DNA from: Cliona cf. orientalis
Taxonomy: Eukaryota > Porifera > Demospongiae > Clionaida > Clionaidae
Assembly (NCBI GenBank): GCA_963930775.1
Contig: OZ005689.1
Span: 11,749,079 to 11,813,078 of the forward strand
Reading direction: 5' to 3'
DNA: 64,000 nucleotides
Below, one piece after another: positions 46,401 through 58,272 of the stretch. Every line of letters starts with the position of its first letter. Positions within the stretch are counted from its first letter, which is position 1. Below the pieces are notes generated by a model. That model made no database searches and was not told the DNA's origin. It worked only from the letters and a program-made list of their open reading frames with translations. The translations under genes and the position numbers were made by a program.

Positions 46401-47074
46401 TATCAGAAACTATAATAATATTATATGTAATGTATGACCGTTTCAGCTTGATGGGAATCTGATTTGGACATCAGATTCAGCTAGGGAACACTGTGGCACC
46501 ACAGTTTATATACTATATTATTATGTGAAGATGGGATCAGCTGCTAGCTACTCAGCTTATAGCTACAGTCTGCTAACAACTTGGTTACCACTCTAGTGTG
46601 GAGCATTGATGTGGGGGTAACCATCAAGGGAAGTCAGTTTCCCCATCTTGACTGGGCCAATTTTAAATAGCTTGAGGCATGTGCTAGCGGTAGCTAATCC
46701 AAGGGTGTAGACAGGTGGGGCTTGGAGGGGGGGGGGGAGGCTTTAGCCCCCCCCCCCCCCCCCCCCCCCCCCACTTTTTGAGCAGTAATTTATGTACTAT
46801 AATATGGGATTGTTAAAGTTACTAATGGATGAAATTCTAATCGTATTCACTGTAATCATAGTTGGATAGCCAAAAATGTGCAACTAATTGCTGGAAATAG
46901 CATGCATTTAAGGTTCTGGACACAATAGGATCAAAAATTTCCATGCGCAAAGCACGCAGATATCACAAAGCCCCCCCCCCCACTATAAAAATAATTGTGT
47001 CTACGCCATTGTAATCAGTGTGACAAGATTAGATCATAGCTGATGTTATACCACCTCATTCGTTCACAAAATTA

Positions 47075-48106
47075 ATGGACTTTTTTGCCCTTCAAGCTGA
47101 TGACTGTTTGAGTGTTTGGGCTGATGAGAACCATTTAAATTTTAATACCGCGAAACGCAAACACATGGTCATCTCAAGGAAGAAACAACCTACATTACCC
47201 ACCTCACCGATTATTATAAATAGTTCTCCCCTAACTAGGGTACGGAGTTTGGATCACCTGCAGGCTTAGTTTGTCTCTACATGTTGAGGAAGTTTGCAAG
47301 AAGGCAAGGCGACACATTGGTGTTCTCTATCAAAAGTTTTAGCTACCAGCATGCAAGTAACAAAACCTTCTTAAGGCTATATCTAACTTACATTCGTCTG
47401 CATTCGTCCGCACCTGGAATATGCAGTGGCTGTCTGGGATCCCCATCAGCAGGGTCTCATTAACAGCCTGGAGAGTATTCAGAGGTTCGCCCTTAAAGCC
47501 TCCACTAGGAATTGTATGGAACGCCAGCTGTGACACGCTTATAAACATTTGCAATGTTACTGTACCCACTCTGGAAGAGTGTAGGCACTGTCTGAAGCTG
47601 TCCATTCTATACTAAATATTCAACGGACATATCTTATCCCTTCTGCTCCTGTTGAAAGAAGATCATTGCAAAGAGATCTGAGAAACTCTTCCGCACTCAT
47701 GCTGAATCAGAGACCATGCAGCTGTGCACACAAATGCACAGCAGTACATAGCCTCGTACCCAGGCTCGGAAGGAGGAGAAAAGAGGGCCTGGTACCTATT
47801 GCACGCGCATGCGCCAACTACCCCAAGATAATCTGGGGTGCCGCGAACGACTGTATGCTTTTTCGCCCTCCTCCCGCGGCCTAGGGTACATCGCTTCGTA
47901 CCCTAGTAGGCGCGAGAGGAGAGCGAAAAAGCGTACAGTCGTTCGCGGCACCCCAGATTATCTTGGGGTAGTTGGCGCATGCGCGTGCAATAGGTATACC
48001 ATGGCCCTTTCTCCTCCCCCTCGATCTACGAGGCTAATCAGTATAGTACTCCTTGAATTCCCACATACCATCACACTGTGGAACCAACTCCCCTCGGTTT
48101 CTATAT
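47075..48106 (+). pseudogene. LINE reverse-transcriptase C-terminal remnant
   Basis: ENHLNFNTAKRKHMVISRKK, then (after shifts) LRLYLTYIRLH, VWDPHQQGLINSLESIQRFA and RHCLKLSILY, ending HTITLWNQLPSV (about 48070-48100), correspond to the RT thumb and C-terminal region of a jockey/CR1-like LINE. It is not the element at 10741. Frameshifts and a foldback insertion (47749-48036) break it. Confidence 0.65.
47749..48036. mobile_element. Foldback MITE inside the LINE remnant
   Basis: TAGCCTCGTACCCAGGC and an inverse end GAGGCTA at 48036; arms share GCGCATGCGCCAACTACCCC and GACTGTA(TGC/CGC)TTTTTCG. It separates the two LINE pieces, so it is younger than the LINE copy. Confidence 0.75.
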
Positions 48107-48190
48107 GATTTAGAAGACCTCAGGGCTCTCATAGAACCCTCGCTTCGCTCGGGATTCTATATAGAAACCTCCTAAACAGAGTCTACGGGT
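48107..48190. repeat. Fragment of the GAAGACCTCAGGGCTC hairpin family
   Basis: TAGAAGACCTCAGGGCTC, CCCTCGCTTCGCTCGGGATT and GAAACCTCCTAAACAG match the full hairpin at 52984-53119 and the fragment near 1760-1800. Confidence 0.6.
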
Positions 48191-48760
48191 ATTATATTTA
48201 GCAAATTAGACACATATGCGCTCTTGCCTTGTACTAAAGTACGCGACGTCGATCATTTCCACGTTTCTCATTCGATCGGCAGCTGTAATTAATCCCGTGA
48301 ATTTGATCTGAACATTGAGACTGTACTGACAGGAGCCTGGGGACGAGGCTAGCCCGGCATCGCACTGAGTCACATACGAATCTACTAAAATAAAGTAAGC
48401 AATATCTAGTATGATTGTTAGTAGCCTAGTCCCCATGCCGCTTTCCAGAATATTATAGCCACAGTGTACTGGAGCGAGTTACAAGAAATTCAAGTTAGTT
48501 TTGAACCCACTATAAATGATTAGTCCGGCGTAGCCGACCCTTGCAGGAAGAGGGTCGGCTACGTCAGACTAACTTATGGGGGGTAGCTACCATATCCCAG
48601 TACCTGTCATGAATTAGAGAAAGGGGAGGGAGATATATGATCGACATGATGAGGCTCTACTAACTTTTTCTTTTTTATGCATGATTGCCATAATTTCCCT
48701 GGTAAAAGAAGCAGGGTGTGTGTGTGTATCCTTTTTGGGAGCACTAATAAATATGCTCGT

Positions 48761-49095
48761 AGTCTTGCGCAGCCAGATTCTTACACCTCGGGAGGGGGAG
48801 GGAGAGAGCCTGGTAAAGTGCTATACATCGAGTTGTCCCAGCGCCTCGTATGAGGCGCGAGCAATCAGATTGGCATTACATAGTTTGTGGTGGCGTATCC
48901 GACTATGAACGGACGAGATACTATTGCGCACGTGTGTTTTTTTTTCCGTTCACAATCAGATATGCCACCGCAAACTAAAGATGCAATCTGATTGGTCGCA
49001 CCTCGTACGAGGTGCTGGGACAACTCGATGTATAGCACTTTATCAGACTATCTCCCTCCCCCTCCCGAGGTGTAAGAATCTGGCTGCGCGAGACT
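48761..49095. mobile_element. 335-bp foldback MITE
   Basis: AGTCTTGCGCAGCCAGATTC on the left pairs with GAATCTGGCTGCGCGAGACT on the right; GGTGTAAG and CCTCGGGAGGGGGAGGGAGA arms and CGTTCACA/TGTGAACG-like centre. No coding capacity. Confidence 0.75.
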
Positions 49096-49856
49096 AAATA
49101 TGCTCTTTAGCTTCCCACCCCATTTGTCCACCCTCAAACTTTTTGTGCCAAGTAAAGCCCTGCTTGTGATGATATATCAAGTTTACTGTTACAATAATTG
49201 GTGAAAATTTATCTTACTATTTTTTTTATCCTGTGTTAAAAATTGCATAAAGGATATAGCGCCCTTCATTGTCGAATTTAATTTTCTGTAATATGCATGG
49301 AGGTAGCTGGGCTTGATGAAATGTTTATCTAGCAAAATGTTTGCATATTCAGGGTTACCGAAGCGATGAAAATATTGTAGCCAAATTGGCTACTAGATAA
49401 TTTAAATAGTGATTTTTCCTTGTGTGATTTTATAGCTACCATGCATTGTTGAGGTAAATTTCCTTACTGCCTGAACGAGCCTAATTACACAGTTCAAATT
49501 TTAGTCCCCAAAATGCCTCAGAAAGCATCTGGTAATACCTAAAATCTCAAAATTTCTGGGGGAGCATGCCCCCAGACCCCCCTAGGAGAGGAGAGCTGCA
49601 AGCAGCATGGGCCTTTGGCCCCAACCTATTCTGTGTCGCCTCCCTACTTTTTTATTGCTTCCTACCCCTCTGCAGCAGTGATCAGTATGTTGTGTACCTA
49701 GCTTGTAGTGTGGTTGTCTGCTATAGTACTGTGGTTTGCTTGGGCTTCCCCAGTAATGTGACTGGTGCACGCACGCGCTATTGTGCAAGAGCTAGTGCTG
49801 TTACCACGGTGATTTTTGAATTTCGGCGGGATATTTGAACGGGTGCTATTGTGGCC

Positions 49857-50818
49857 ATGAGCGCTGAACCTCAAAGGAAGACGCTTACTCTGATGATCTC
49901 AGGTGGCGGATTGTATGGCTGAGGCTAACCAGGGAACTTTCTTATCGAAATGTAGCCAGGAGTTTATGTGTGTCACTGGGAACTGTGCATAGTGTGTGGA
50001 AAAAAATTATGGCAACAGGCGAGGTTACTGCAAAGAAGCAACCACCTAGAGAATCGATGAGAGTATTGGATCACCACCATGAATTGCTCGTTATAGGATT
50101 GGTATTACACCAGCCTGATATATATGTCTCAGTGAAGTTTGCCAATACATACATGCAACATCAGGTGTGAATGTATCTGAACCTACACTATGTAGGATTT
50201 TACGAAAGCATGGCCTTACAAGAAAAAAGATCAGGCAAGAGGCTATATATCCAATGCTGTTCAATGTTAAGAGGCCGTTATTTAGCTGAGATGACAACAT
50301 TTCTTGCAGATCAGTTGGTATGGATAGATGAAAATAAGCAGCTGGATATGCTCTAAGGGGAATGACGCCTGTTCGAAGACGTCTTCTTATCAAAGGGAAG
50401 CTAGCGTGTTTCATGTATTGCGGCCATTGCTTGAGTAAAGGATAAAAATGCACCTGTACAGTAAATGCAGAAATATTCTTTGATTTTGTGCGTGGTTCAC
50501 TGATACCCAACATGCTTCCCTTTGATGGGAGTAGCCCTCGCTCTGTAGCAGTCATGGACAACTGCTCAATTCATCATGCTGACTCAGTTAAAACACTCTT
50601 CCAACAGGCTGGTATTCTCCTCATATTTCTCCCCCTTATAGCCCAGATCTTAAGCCTATAGAGTTGGCATTTGCTAAAGTGAAATGATACCTTAAAGAGA
50701 ATGATGAATTGCTACAGTTTGCACCAGATCCATTACCCATCATCAGAGCAGCATTTTACACAATAACTGAAACTGACTGTAATCATTGGAGTGTACATTG
50801 TGGCTATGGAATGTAGTA
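49857..50818 (+). pseudogene. Tc1/mariner (IS630-type) transposase pseudogene
   Basis: Pieces in shifting frames: DLRWRIVWLRLTRELSYRNV and LGTVHSVWKKIMATGEV (paired helix-turn-helix region), LVWIDENK (first catalytic Asp), YALRGMTP, SVAVMDNCSIHHADSVKTL (second Asp), PYSPDLKPIELAFAKVK (Glu), ending YTITETDCNHW. Allowing for one lost base, 34 residues separate the second Asp and the Glu, as in DD34E transposases. Several frameshifts and stops make it inactive. The stretch at 50431-50458 is a 28-bp inverse copy of 51077-51104. Confidence 0.8.
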
Positions 50819-50860
50819 TTATAATGTATACATAGTGGAGTCAAGCTTTATGCTGTAGTT

Positions 50861-51807
50861 TCACAAAATGTTGAGATCTAATATTTTGTTCTTTTGTGCC
50901 TCATACACTTCCTTTGTTATTGCACCACAATCCAATAGAGAATGCCACTCTTTTATTTGCGTCATGTACTGCGACATAAGGTTAGCTGGAGAAATGCACA
51001 CACTCTGAACAGATGATGCAGCCGCACTACTGGTGCTGCAACTAGCACTGCCACCATCAATAGACTTTGGGGTGGATACAGGTGCATTTTTATCCTTTAC
51101 TCAAAAAAAAAAACAGATAATCAGGAGGAGTTTCAAATGATGAGTGCTTGCCCATATTAATCAAATGAGCCCACATTCTAAGCCTGTCGGCATCAAACTT
51201 GCCCGAGTGTTAATCCTCCAATTTTTGATATACTGTGTCAACTTCATCCAGTGTTTTTGAATTTATATCAGCACTGGTCATTCGGGGCTTTTTCTTAGAA
51301 TTAGATTCAGAAAAACATTTCCTTTTCACAGTGACGTTCTTGCTTGGTAGTGTGTAGTGTTTTAGCCCGTCCATCACACCAGATAATAATTTCAGTTTTC
51401 TTAGCTTCCTGATATTCCTTGTACATATCCTCTATGTCACTTTCATCGAAGATCCAACGTGTCTTACCACGAACTCCCTGTTTGCTAGGCTCGATATAAC
51501 CGATATTATATTCATCCCCTTCTGGCACACGTTCTGCTAGTGACTCGTTCAGAGCAGATCGTATGTCAGAACACTTGGTGAAGTTCACTGTTGTGCGAAG
51601 CTTATGGACTTTATATAGCCCCTTTTTAACAGGATCCATGACTTTAACTAAGTAAGAAACTTCTTTAAACATAGTTTCCTCCGTAGCTGATTCACTGCTA
51701 GAGCTTGCATGTGGGGATGTATCATGTTTAGTGGGCCCATTAGAACTCGGAGCAGAAATACTTGCTGCTTTTGTTAGATCAACTATAGGATCAGGATTAC
51801 TCAACAT
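50861..51807 (-). pseudogene. Broken gene with SHOCT-like C-terminus, convergent to the transposase
   Basis: From the ATG at 51807: Ser-rich start, then a compact conserved-looking domain (YLVKVMDPVKKGLYKVHK, FTKCSDIRSALNESLAERV, KTRWIFDESDIEDMYKEYQ, TEIIIWCDGRAKTL). A frameshift at about 51340 and a TAA at 51212-51210 interrupt a basic linker and a segment RLRMWAHLINMGKHSSFETP. A new frame then ends (51090 to 50861) in ISPANLMSQYMTQIKEWHSL and LLDCGAITKEVYEAQKNKIL. That last helix pair resembles the SHOCT motif (LLxxGxITxEEFxxxK). The two stop-codon ends of this gene and the mariner copy are about 45 bp apart. The function is not known; it may be an accessory gene of a transposon. Confidence 0.6.
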
Positions 51808-51879
51808 TGGATGATCAACGGTTAGTCTAGGATTGGGCTGGGATGAGTAGGCTGGAAATGTGGTGCGCTTTTATTAGAA

Positions 51880-52980
51880 ATATTAAGTTTATGTGTAGCT
51901 TAACTAAAAATATATTTAATTTTTGTAGCCGAATAGCCATAGTATATGCAGCTCTTACCCGGGGAAATACGCTGGTTGACTAAGCATGAGGTACGCATGA
52001 TGGCGGTGGTAGCATTGGCCTGGGTCCTGCAGCTGTCCAGTGAATACCAGAGCCAGGCTGAGGAGATGGCCTATAGTTAGGTTATGAAGCATCGCTGTGT
52101 GGCCACGTTGGAGAAGCATTTAGATATCCGATGTTGTATCAGTGCTTTAGATCCATGCCATTACGAGAGTCACAATCACTTGCTGACTCAGCTTGAGTCA
52201 CTGCACTGAATCATATGAGCTATGAGCGCCAAAGTACTACTGAGTGGCAATTGTGCATGTGCAGCTGTGTAGTGTTACTAGTGTACCATGCCTAGTCTGT
52301 GGTGATGTATGGGTGTGTAAACTCTCTGCTGACTGACCCCACTTGTCTCAGCTCACTATAGAGAGTGCACTGTTCAAAGGGAAGTGAAATACACAGACAT
52401 AATAATAGACACGTACACACACTAGGAGCTGTGCAGACAAGTGGTATGATGTTTGCAGCATTACTTTTGTGGGTGTTTAGTGAACTTTGTGGATTTGGTC
52501 TAGTGCCTGCATAGTAGACAGCAGCATTAGTTTCACCAAGCGACCATTACCTACTACTAGTGCTAGCTACACTCCTCCCACTTTCGCCAATTTGGTGATC
52601 AACCAGACTAGACAATCACTAGAAGCCATTGGCAATCGCCAATGGCGATTTTGGCAACTGTCTGGGGAACCACTGATATTATATTATACATGTATACAGA
52701 GCTAATTATAACGTTCCGTCATCAGTCCTTTGACCACCACAAAGAGCCTTGTGGCCGGTCAAATAGTACAGTGTCTGGACTTAGATCCTACTTGTAACAA
52801 ATACTGTGATCTGATTGGTTAAACTGAAGTATCTATCCTTCATAGAAAATCATGTAAGCTCTGTAGAAAATCATGTAAAGCTCTGTAGAAAATCATGTAA
52901 AATTTCTTGCCTATGGTTAGGGTTGTTGCTAGGCAGCAGTTTATATGTCAAGCCTATGGGCATTGTTGCTAGGATCTAAA
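51880..52980. other. Unassigned sequence, probable repeat debris
   Basis: At about 51985-52210 a broken frame (IRWLTKHEVRMMAVVALAW..., LEKHLDIRCCISALDPCHY) suggests a protein fragment of unknown type. No other gene was seen. Two or three copies of GTAGAAAATCATGTAA repeat near 52860-52900. Confidence 0.3.
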
Positions 52981-52983
52981 CAT

Positions 52984-53119
52984 GTTAGACACTGTTTAGT
53001 CGGTTTCTATGTGATTTAGAAGACCTCAGGGCTCAGTAGAACCCTCGCTTCGCTCGGGATTCTACACAGAGCCCTTCGGTCTTCTAAATCACATAGAAAC
53101 CTCCTAAACAGTGTCTAAC
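52984..53119. mobile_element. Hairpin MITE (GTTAGACACTGTTTAG ends)
   Basis: GTTAGACACTGTTTAGTCGG and the inverse ending GTGTCTAAC close an almost perfect 136-bp hairpin with GAAGACC...GGTCTTC arms and the CTCGCTTCGCTCGGGATTCT core. Confidence 0.75.
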
Positions 53120-53629
53120 TATTATATAGTGACCGCCCATACTGGTTGCCTTAGGCATATGCACTTCAGTACTGGTAGTGGACAGTGGTTGGTGGTCACT
53201 AATGTGATGCTACTATAGTTTGTTCAACACCTACTTGAGGCTGATTTCAGCATGGTTTGTGGTGCATGTACTTACATGTAGTAGTAGCTACTGTACTGTG
53301 GTGGTCAAGTTGCTGTAGGATATATACTTCTAAGTGTGCATTGTATTGTACCAGTAGTAATGTACTCCTGATTGTACATAACACTATTATGATATCTGTA
53401 TACTATAGCTCTAGATATAATATATACCAACAGTTAAAAATCTTAGCATGGATCTATAGTGTTACGTCCTGACAACATTTGGAGATGTCCGACCAACCTT
53501 TGGTCTGATCTGACATTTGTCAGGTCATCAGCAAAGAGTTATAATTTGCTCTGTGTATATAGTAGTACATGTACATGTACTTCTCCATTCCATTGAAATG
53601 GATTTATTGTGTGGCCTCTGTTGTTGCAG

Positions 53630-53721
53630 ACACTGATTTAAAGCCCAAGTTCCATGGTGATCTACCTGAAAGTATTCGTAAAGCATTTTCAGCTGCAAAG
53701 AGGAAGTGTCCTGAAACCAAG
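53630..53721 (+). other. Possible isolated exon, identity unknown
   Basis: Between an acceptor (TTGTTGCAG) and a donor (CCAAG|GTACTT), a 92-nt open stretch encodes DTDLKPKFHGDLPESIRKAF... with plausible soluble-protein composition. There is no partner exon nearby and no recognised domain. It may be part of a decayed gene. Confidence 0.2.
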
Positions 53722-53816
53722 GTACTTCAGTGCCGTAATACTCTTGCATGGCTGCATGGACATTAGTTCAGGCTCGTCCCACATAAACAGGAATAAACTG
53801 TACGAACGAGATATAT

Positions 53817-54361
53817 ACCGTACCCTCGCGAAAGAGGGCCCATGGGCGGTGCACCTTACATTGGGCCAAGATTGGGGGGTGGGCCGATATTCGAGGTATT
53901 AGTATCGCATTCAGATGCGAAAGAGCGCCTGGTAAGTTACCCAAGCTATCTGTATAATTTGAATAGTAGCAGCAGCTACCGTATTGATTTCAGCCTTATT
54001 CAAGCACGGTTGCCAATCCAGAGCAAGGGCAGCCGCGATACTTCACTGTGTGTCGTTGAATACAGCTGTATTAAGTGGGCGTGATTACGATTTTTGCTAG
54101 CTGTGCATGATCGTTCATTTGTGCTGAAGCGTTGAGCTAGGCTTAGTTTTACGGCTGTTTAGCTGGTTACTTATCAATCTTACATCATGAATTATTCGTA
54201 GTTCAGTCCTCATAAACCAGCCTTTTGAGCCGTGCGTTTTCAAGGGCAGCTACACATGGGCGCATATTTGAGTAAGCACTAGACCTTAGCTGGAAATTGA
54301 GCCCAAAGTGGGGGGGTGGGCCGACATTCCGTAGTGGGCCCTCTTTCGCGAGAGTACAGTA
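53817..54361. mobile_element. TIR element, CCGTACCCTCGCGAAAGAGG ends
   Basis: The left end CGTACCCTCGCGAAAGAGGG and the inverse right end CCCTCTTTCGCGAGAGTAC share a GTGGGCCGA sub-terminal motif (53881 and 54316). It is 545 bp and non-coding. Confidence 0.65.
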
Positions 54362-55842
54362 TATACATGTATATGACATCGTATATTATTTTATGGTACG
54401 TCGGTCCTTCCTTAGTTACGCTCCGCCCAATGTTGATCATTTCATATATAATATGCTGTTCTAATTCAGCCACTTGCAAATTTACACTCGTGTCTTTAGC
54501 TGAATGATCACTGAACCAGCGAGAGCTGAGGCTCCAGGAGGCGAGGTCGGAATCTTCGATCGCTACCTTAGCTCAGCAGCGGCCAAGAATAAGAGATAGA
54601 ACTCGAAACTGTTTTTAAAAAGTTAACGTGCTGCTCAGAAACAGAGGCAGCTATCCTTGCAATGAAGGCGTGATGTACTCATCGCTGAGTCAGCATGAGA
54701 GAGATCGAATCTAGGGTACTGGAAATGATCATGTGTCAATGTGAGAGACTAGCCATAGAGTCAGCAGAGGCCACTGGACCTATGAGCATGCCTTTTGCAG
54801 CCCTATAATTAGTTGGGCGTGGCGCAACATAAATACGATCACTGACGGCAAAGATTAGTAGAAAGGTTCTTTGGCATGAATATGACAAAAACTCAACTTC
54901 GACAGTTTTTGAATTGAGGTCCTAAAAACACGCATTGCATGAATAGCGAGCGGATCCCATATGCCGGGTTTTGTCAGATACGATCACAAATTAATATTTC
55001 TTGTATTGATTTAGTCAATACATGAAAGCTGTACATGTACACATACAGGATCGAGAACTTATATAGCTATATAGCTACATGTACATGCAGCCCATAGCCG
55101 GCCTACATCCATCCACAAATAGCATTGATACCCTGAGTTTAACACCTTGCAGTTGACACTAGTACTACCACAATTAAGTCTTAATTGTACATGTAAGTGA
55201 TAAATCTGATGAATAGGGGAATGCACAGCATTGTGGGGGCGAGCCTGAGCAACATCTACGGAGGCTAACTGTAAGTTATAAAGGCGAAATAAGCCTTCAT
55301 TTTCACCTACCTAGTCTGTACAGCTGCTGTACGTACACGGATCCTGTTGCTATGGGCGCTAATTAGAATTCTCTACCTAAATACAGCTAGATTCATCAAA
55401 CTACTGTACATCTGCTCACCTTTTTAGCTTCTTAGGCATCTAAGAACAATCGGCTGTCATTGTCAACAATGAAATTCAGCTTTTGCTCGATCTTTACGTT
55501 CATTTCGAACGGCTCTGCCCAGGTCCATTTAATTGATTTCTGGGTCATGCGTAGTATATAATATGTGGAAACGCCATACGCATGCATAGCAACACCTTTG
55601 GACCGTAATTTCATGATTATTGGGGGTGTGGCGTGATCGCAAACAAAGCACTGTATCTCCACAACGAAGTGCATAGTCGGTCTGAAACTTGAACGCGGGT
55701 TATAGCTCTATGATAGAGCTTATCAACCATACATAAAACTCAACTTTCACAAAGAAAAATCCCATTTGTGCTAAAATACGCCATAATCATGGAGTCAGTA
55801 GACTCTCTAAGTAGGGATGACCCGGATATGCCATATATGTAA
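54362..55842. other. Intergenic region, nothing recognised
   Basis: No supported gene or long inverted repeat. An 80-codon frame on - (55432-55674) has a plausible composition but no domain and no neighbouring exons. Confidence 0.35.
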
Positions 55843-57102
55843 TACCATATCCTCCCAAAAATAAGCCCCCCCCCCCTTTTTTTCAGCAATAGACATGACC
55901 TAGACTGGGGAGGGCCCGGGGCTTATTTTCGAATATGCACTTTCCCTCGAATATAAGCCCCCCCTCAGTCACCATCGTTGATCACGTACCGCGGTAAATA
56001 TCCAGAGTTTGCTGTAAAAGAGCGGCAGCGAGATGACGTCGACCTGTCAAGTAGACAGCAACACATGGGTGTAGATAACTTTCATAGTGGGGGGGGGGGG
56101 GCTTGTGTTGCCACGCCCAATTTTGTGACCACTCCTCCTTATTATTAATATCACCCTAGCAGTGGTGTTATAAATAAATTTAGTGGTTCGTCCCTTTTTT
56201 TGCAAAAATTAAAGTATTATACCTAGCCATGGCTCGATAAACCCTTGATTATACATGTATATTGTTTATATGGTGAAAAATCTGGGGGGGGGGGGGCTTC
56301 AGCCCCCCTAGCCCCCCCTCCCCCCCCCCCCCCCCATTGACATGAGGATCGGCGGTGGGAAAAGGACTTGTGTGTATACATCTTTAGAGGAAAGTAAAAG
56401 CATCTTGACCGGCTCATAAGTATCTTCGCCAAGCTAGAAGTGCCATCATAACAGAATGACTTCAAAACAGGCTTTTCTAAAAGCCACCACCATCTTTGTA
56501 CTCGTAGTCAATTGAAGGGCGGGATTACATACGTACGTGCTCGCACGCGTGAATATGACATGTGCAGTCTACTTGGTGGGAGGGGGGCTTATAATTAAAG
56601 GCATTGTGTCCATACATAAGGCCTAATTGCTTCTTAATGAGCTAATTAGTTAAAAAATTCAATTAAAGTGGCCACAGGAAGTACGGGCGCGCCCAATATC
56701 ACGGTATAGTCCACGGAAGTACACGGAAATCAAACACGTGTAGCGCAGAAGACATTTGCGACGATCGAGTGGAGAAGCCTGCAATCTTCGGTTATGGACG
56801 GCTAAAGAGTAAGAAAACTGATAAGTATAGGATCGAGAGCCTACACGATGCCTAGAAAGTCGAACGCCCAGCAGAGCGAGCCTCAGCGGGCAGATTTGAA
56901 TGTACACGCGAACTTATCAGCCATCCGCCACGCCCAGTGTTCATTTACCGCGTGGGCGCGTGCGGCTTCAATTAGCAAGCAATCAGCGCTTATAGCATGA
57001 CACAATGCCTTTAAGGCAAACATACCTGTGTAAGAACTTGAAGATCAAAGAGGGGAGGGAGGCTTATTTTCGAATGGGGCTTATTTTCGGGAGGATACGG
57101 TA
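55843..57102. mobile_element. Composite TIR element with two nested insertions
   Basis: The ends TACCATATCCTCCCAAAAAT and GGGAGGATACGGTA match the element at 37902-38423 in inverse orientation. Compared with that uninterrupted copy, it contains extra DNA at about 56026-56345 (G and C homopolymer runs, no TTAA) and a TTAA-flanked MITE at 56599-57010. The remaining sequence aligns segment by segment. Confidence 0.8.
56599..57010. mobile_element. TTAA-flanked MITE, second copy
   Basis: TTAA at 56595-56598 and 57011-57014; ends AGGCATTGTGTC. The site without insertion (TTATAATCGAGGTAAACATA on the inverse strand) is preserved in the 37902-38423 element. It is inverse to the copy at 39998-40410. 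Confidence 0.85.
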
Positions 57103-57885
57103 CGTTACAAATACCCAAATATCTCATAATAGGTAATTTTGTGAAATTTCTAAGTGTGAAAATCAGAATCTCCAGCAAATTCTGCATCTAGCAAGACCAA
57201 GATCATTCATCAAAACAATTGTACATGCCAGAACCAGATGTTAAAAAAAAAGGCCATTTGTCAATCTTTCTTTCTTCCTTTCTTTCTTTGTTTTTCATTA
57301 TCAGGGCTAACTCAAGACTGTCTGGACCGCTCACCTTAGTTCTCGTATAAATCCACTCTATTTTGTAGCGCGCACGTCCATGACTCGTTAGTTTGGTGTT
57401 ATATCTTGACGGTTAACGTAATGGTGGGTGTGTATGGCGTATTAACTAATGGGTATGTCTGATACGCCATTTTATCATGTAATGCGCATGCTTGGAATGT
57501 GTTGCCATGGTGAAATCATGTGACTGTGGTCAGGGGCGCGGCCCGCGCGATGCGGCTACAATGTAGCTGGCTAGCTGGCTAGGCTAGGCATGCAGGCCTA
57601 GCGTGCCTAGGCTCATGCATAACTCAGATCAGATACTCGCGCTCAGTTCTAGGCGCCAGGCTGTCCCGCACGAGCTAACTATAGCTTAGTTAACTAGGCC
57701 AGTGCGAGCTGAGCGCTACATAGTGAACTAGGTATCAAGAGGCTCCTTAGCAGTCAGCATAAATGGAATAGACACACCGCTACCTGGGCAGCCTAAACCA
57801 GCCTTCTTTGTCAGCCACCTTGAAGGGCGTGGCTAAGACTTTGCACACACGGGCGAACTTTGGTACCTCCTATCTACTAGCTATA

Positions 57886-58272
57886 GCACATTATGCCGGC
57901 ATAATTTTGAGCATAATAGCTCTCTTCTCTGATTTGAGCATAATTGAGCATAATAGCAACATTTTGTGAGCATAATGAGTCGATGACACAATAAAAGTTA
58001 ATGTACAAAAGGTAGTTAAGTGTTGTTAAATTCAAGCATCACTCCAACTTCAATGTAGTCTTGAATTAAGTGCCGACTGCTGGGATTGCGAAAAATGTCT
58101 GAAAAAAATCGTTTAACAGAGGCCGAGTCCATATGATAGATCACATGACAGGGTCAAAGGTCACTTTATATGAGCATAATGGAGCATAATGACCAGGACT
58201 AAGAAGCATAATGGTGTGATTCTTAGAGCATAGGAGCATAGCATAATAGCTCAATTTTTGAGCATAATGTGC
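57886..58272. mobile_element. GAGCATAAT-rich MITE
   Basis: GCACATTATGC on the left and GCATAATGTGC on the right bound a 387-bp element. GAGCATAAT or its near variants occur about ten times inside, mainly clustered at both ends in direct orientation. Confidence 0.65.

Noticed and set aside
55432..55674. 80-codon - strand frame as a gene
   Set aside because: Composition is plausible, but there is no domain, no splice partners and no conservation evidence.
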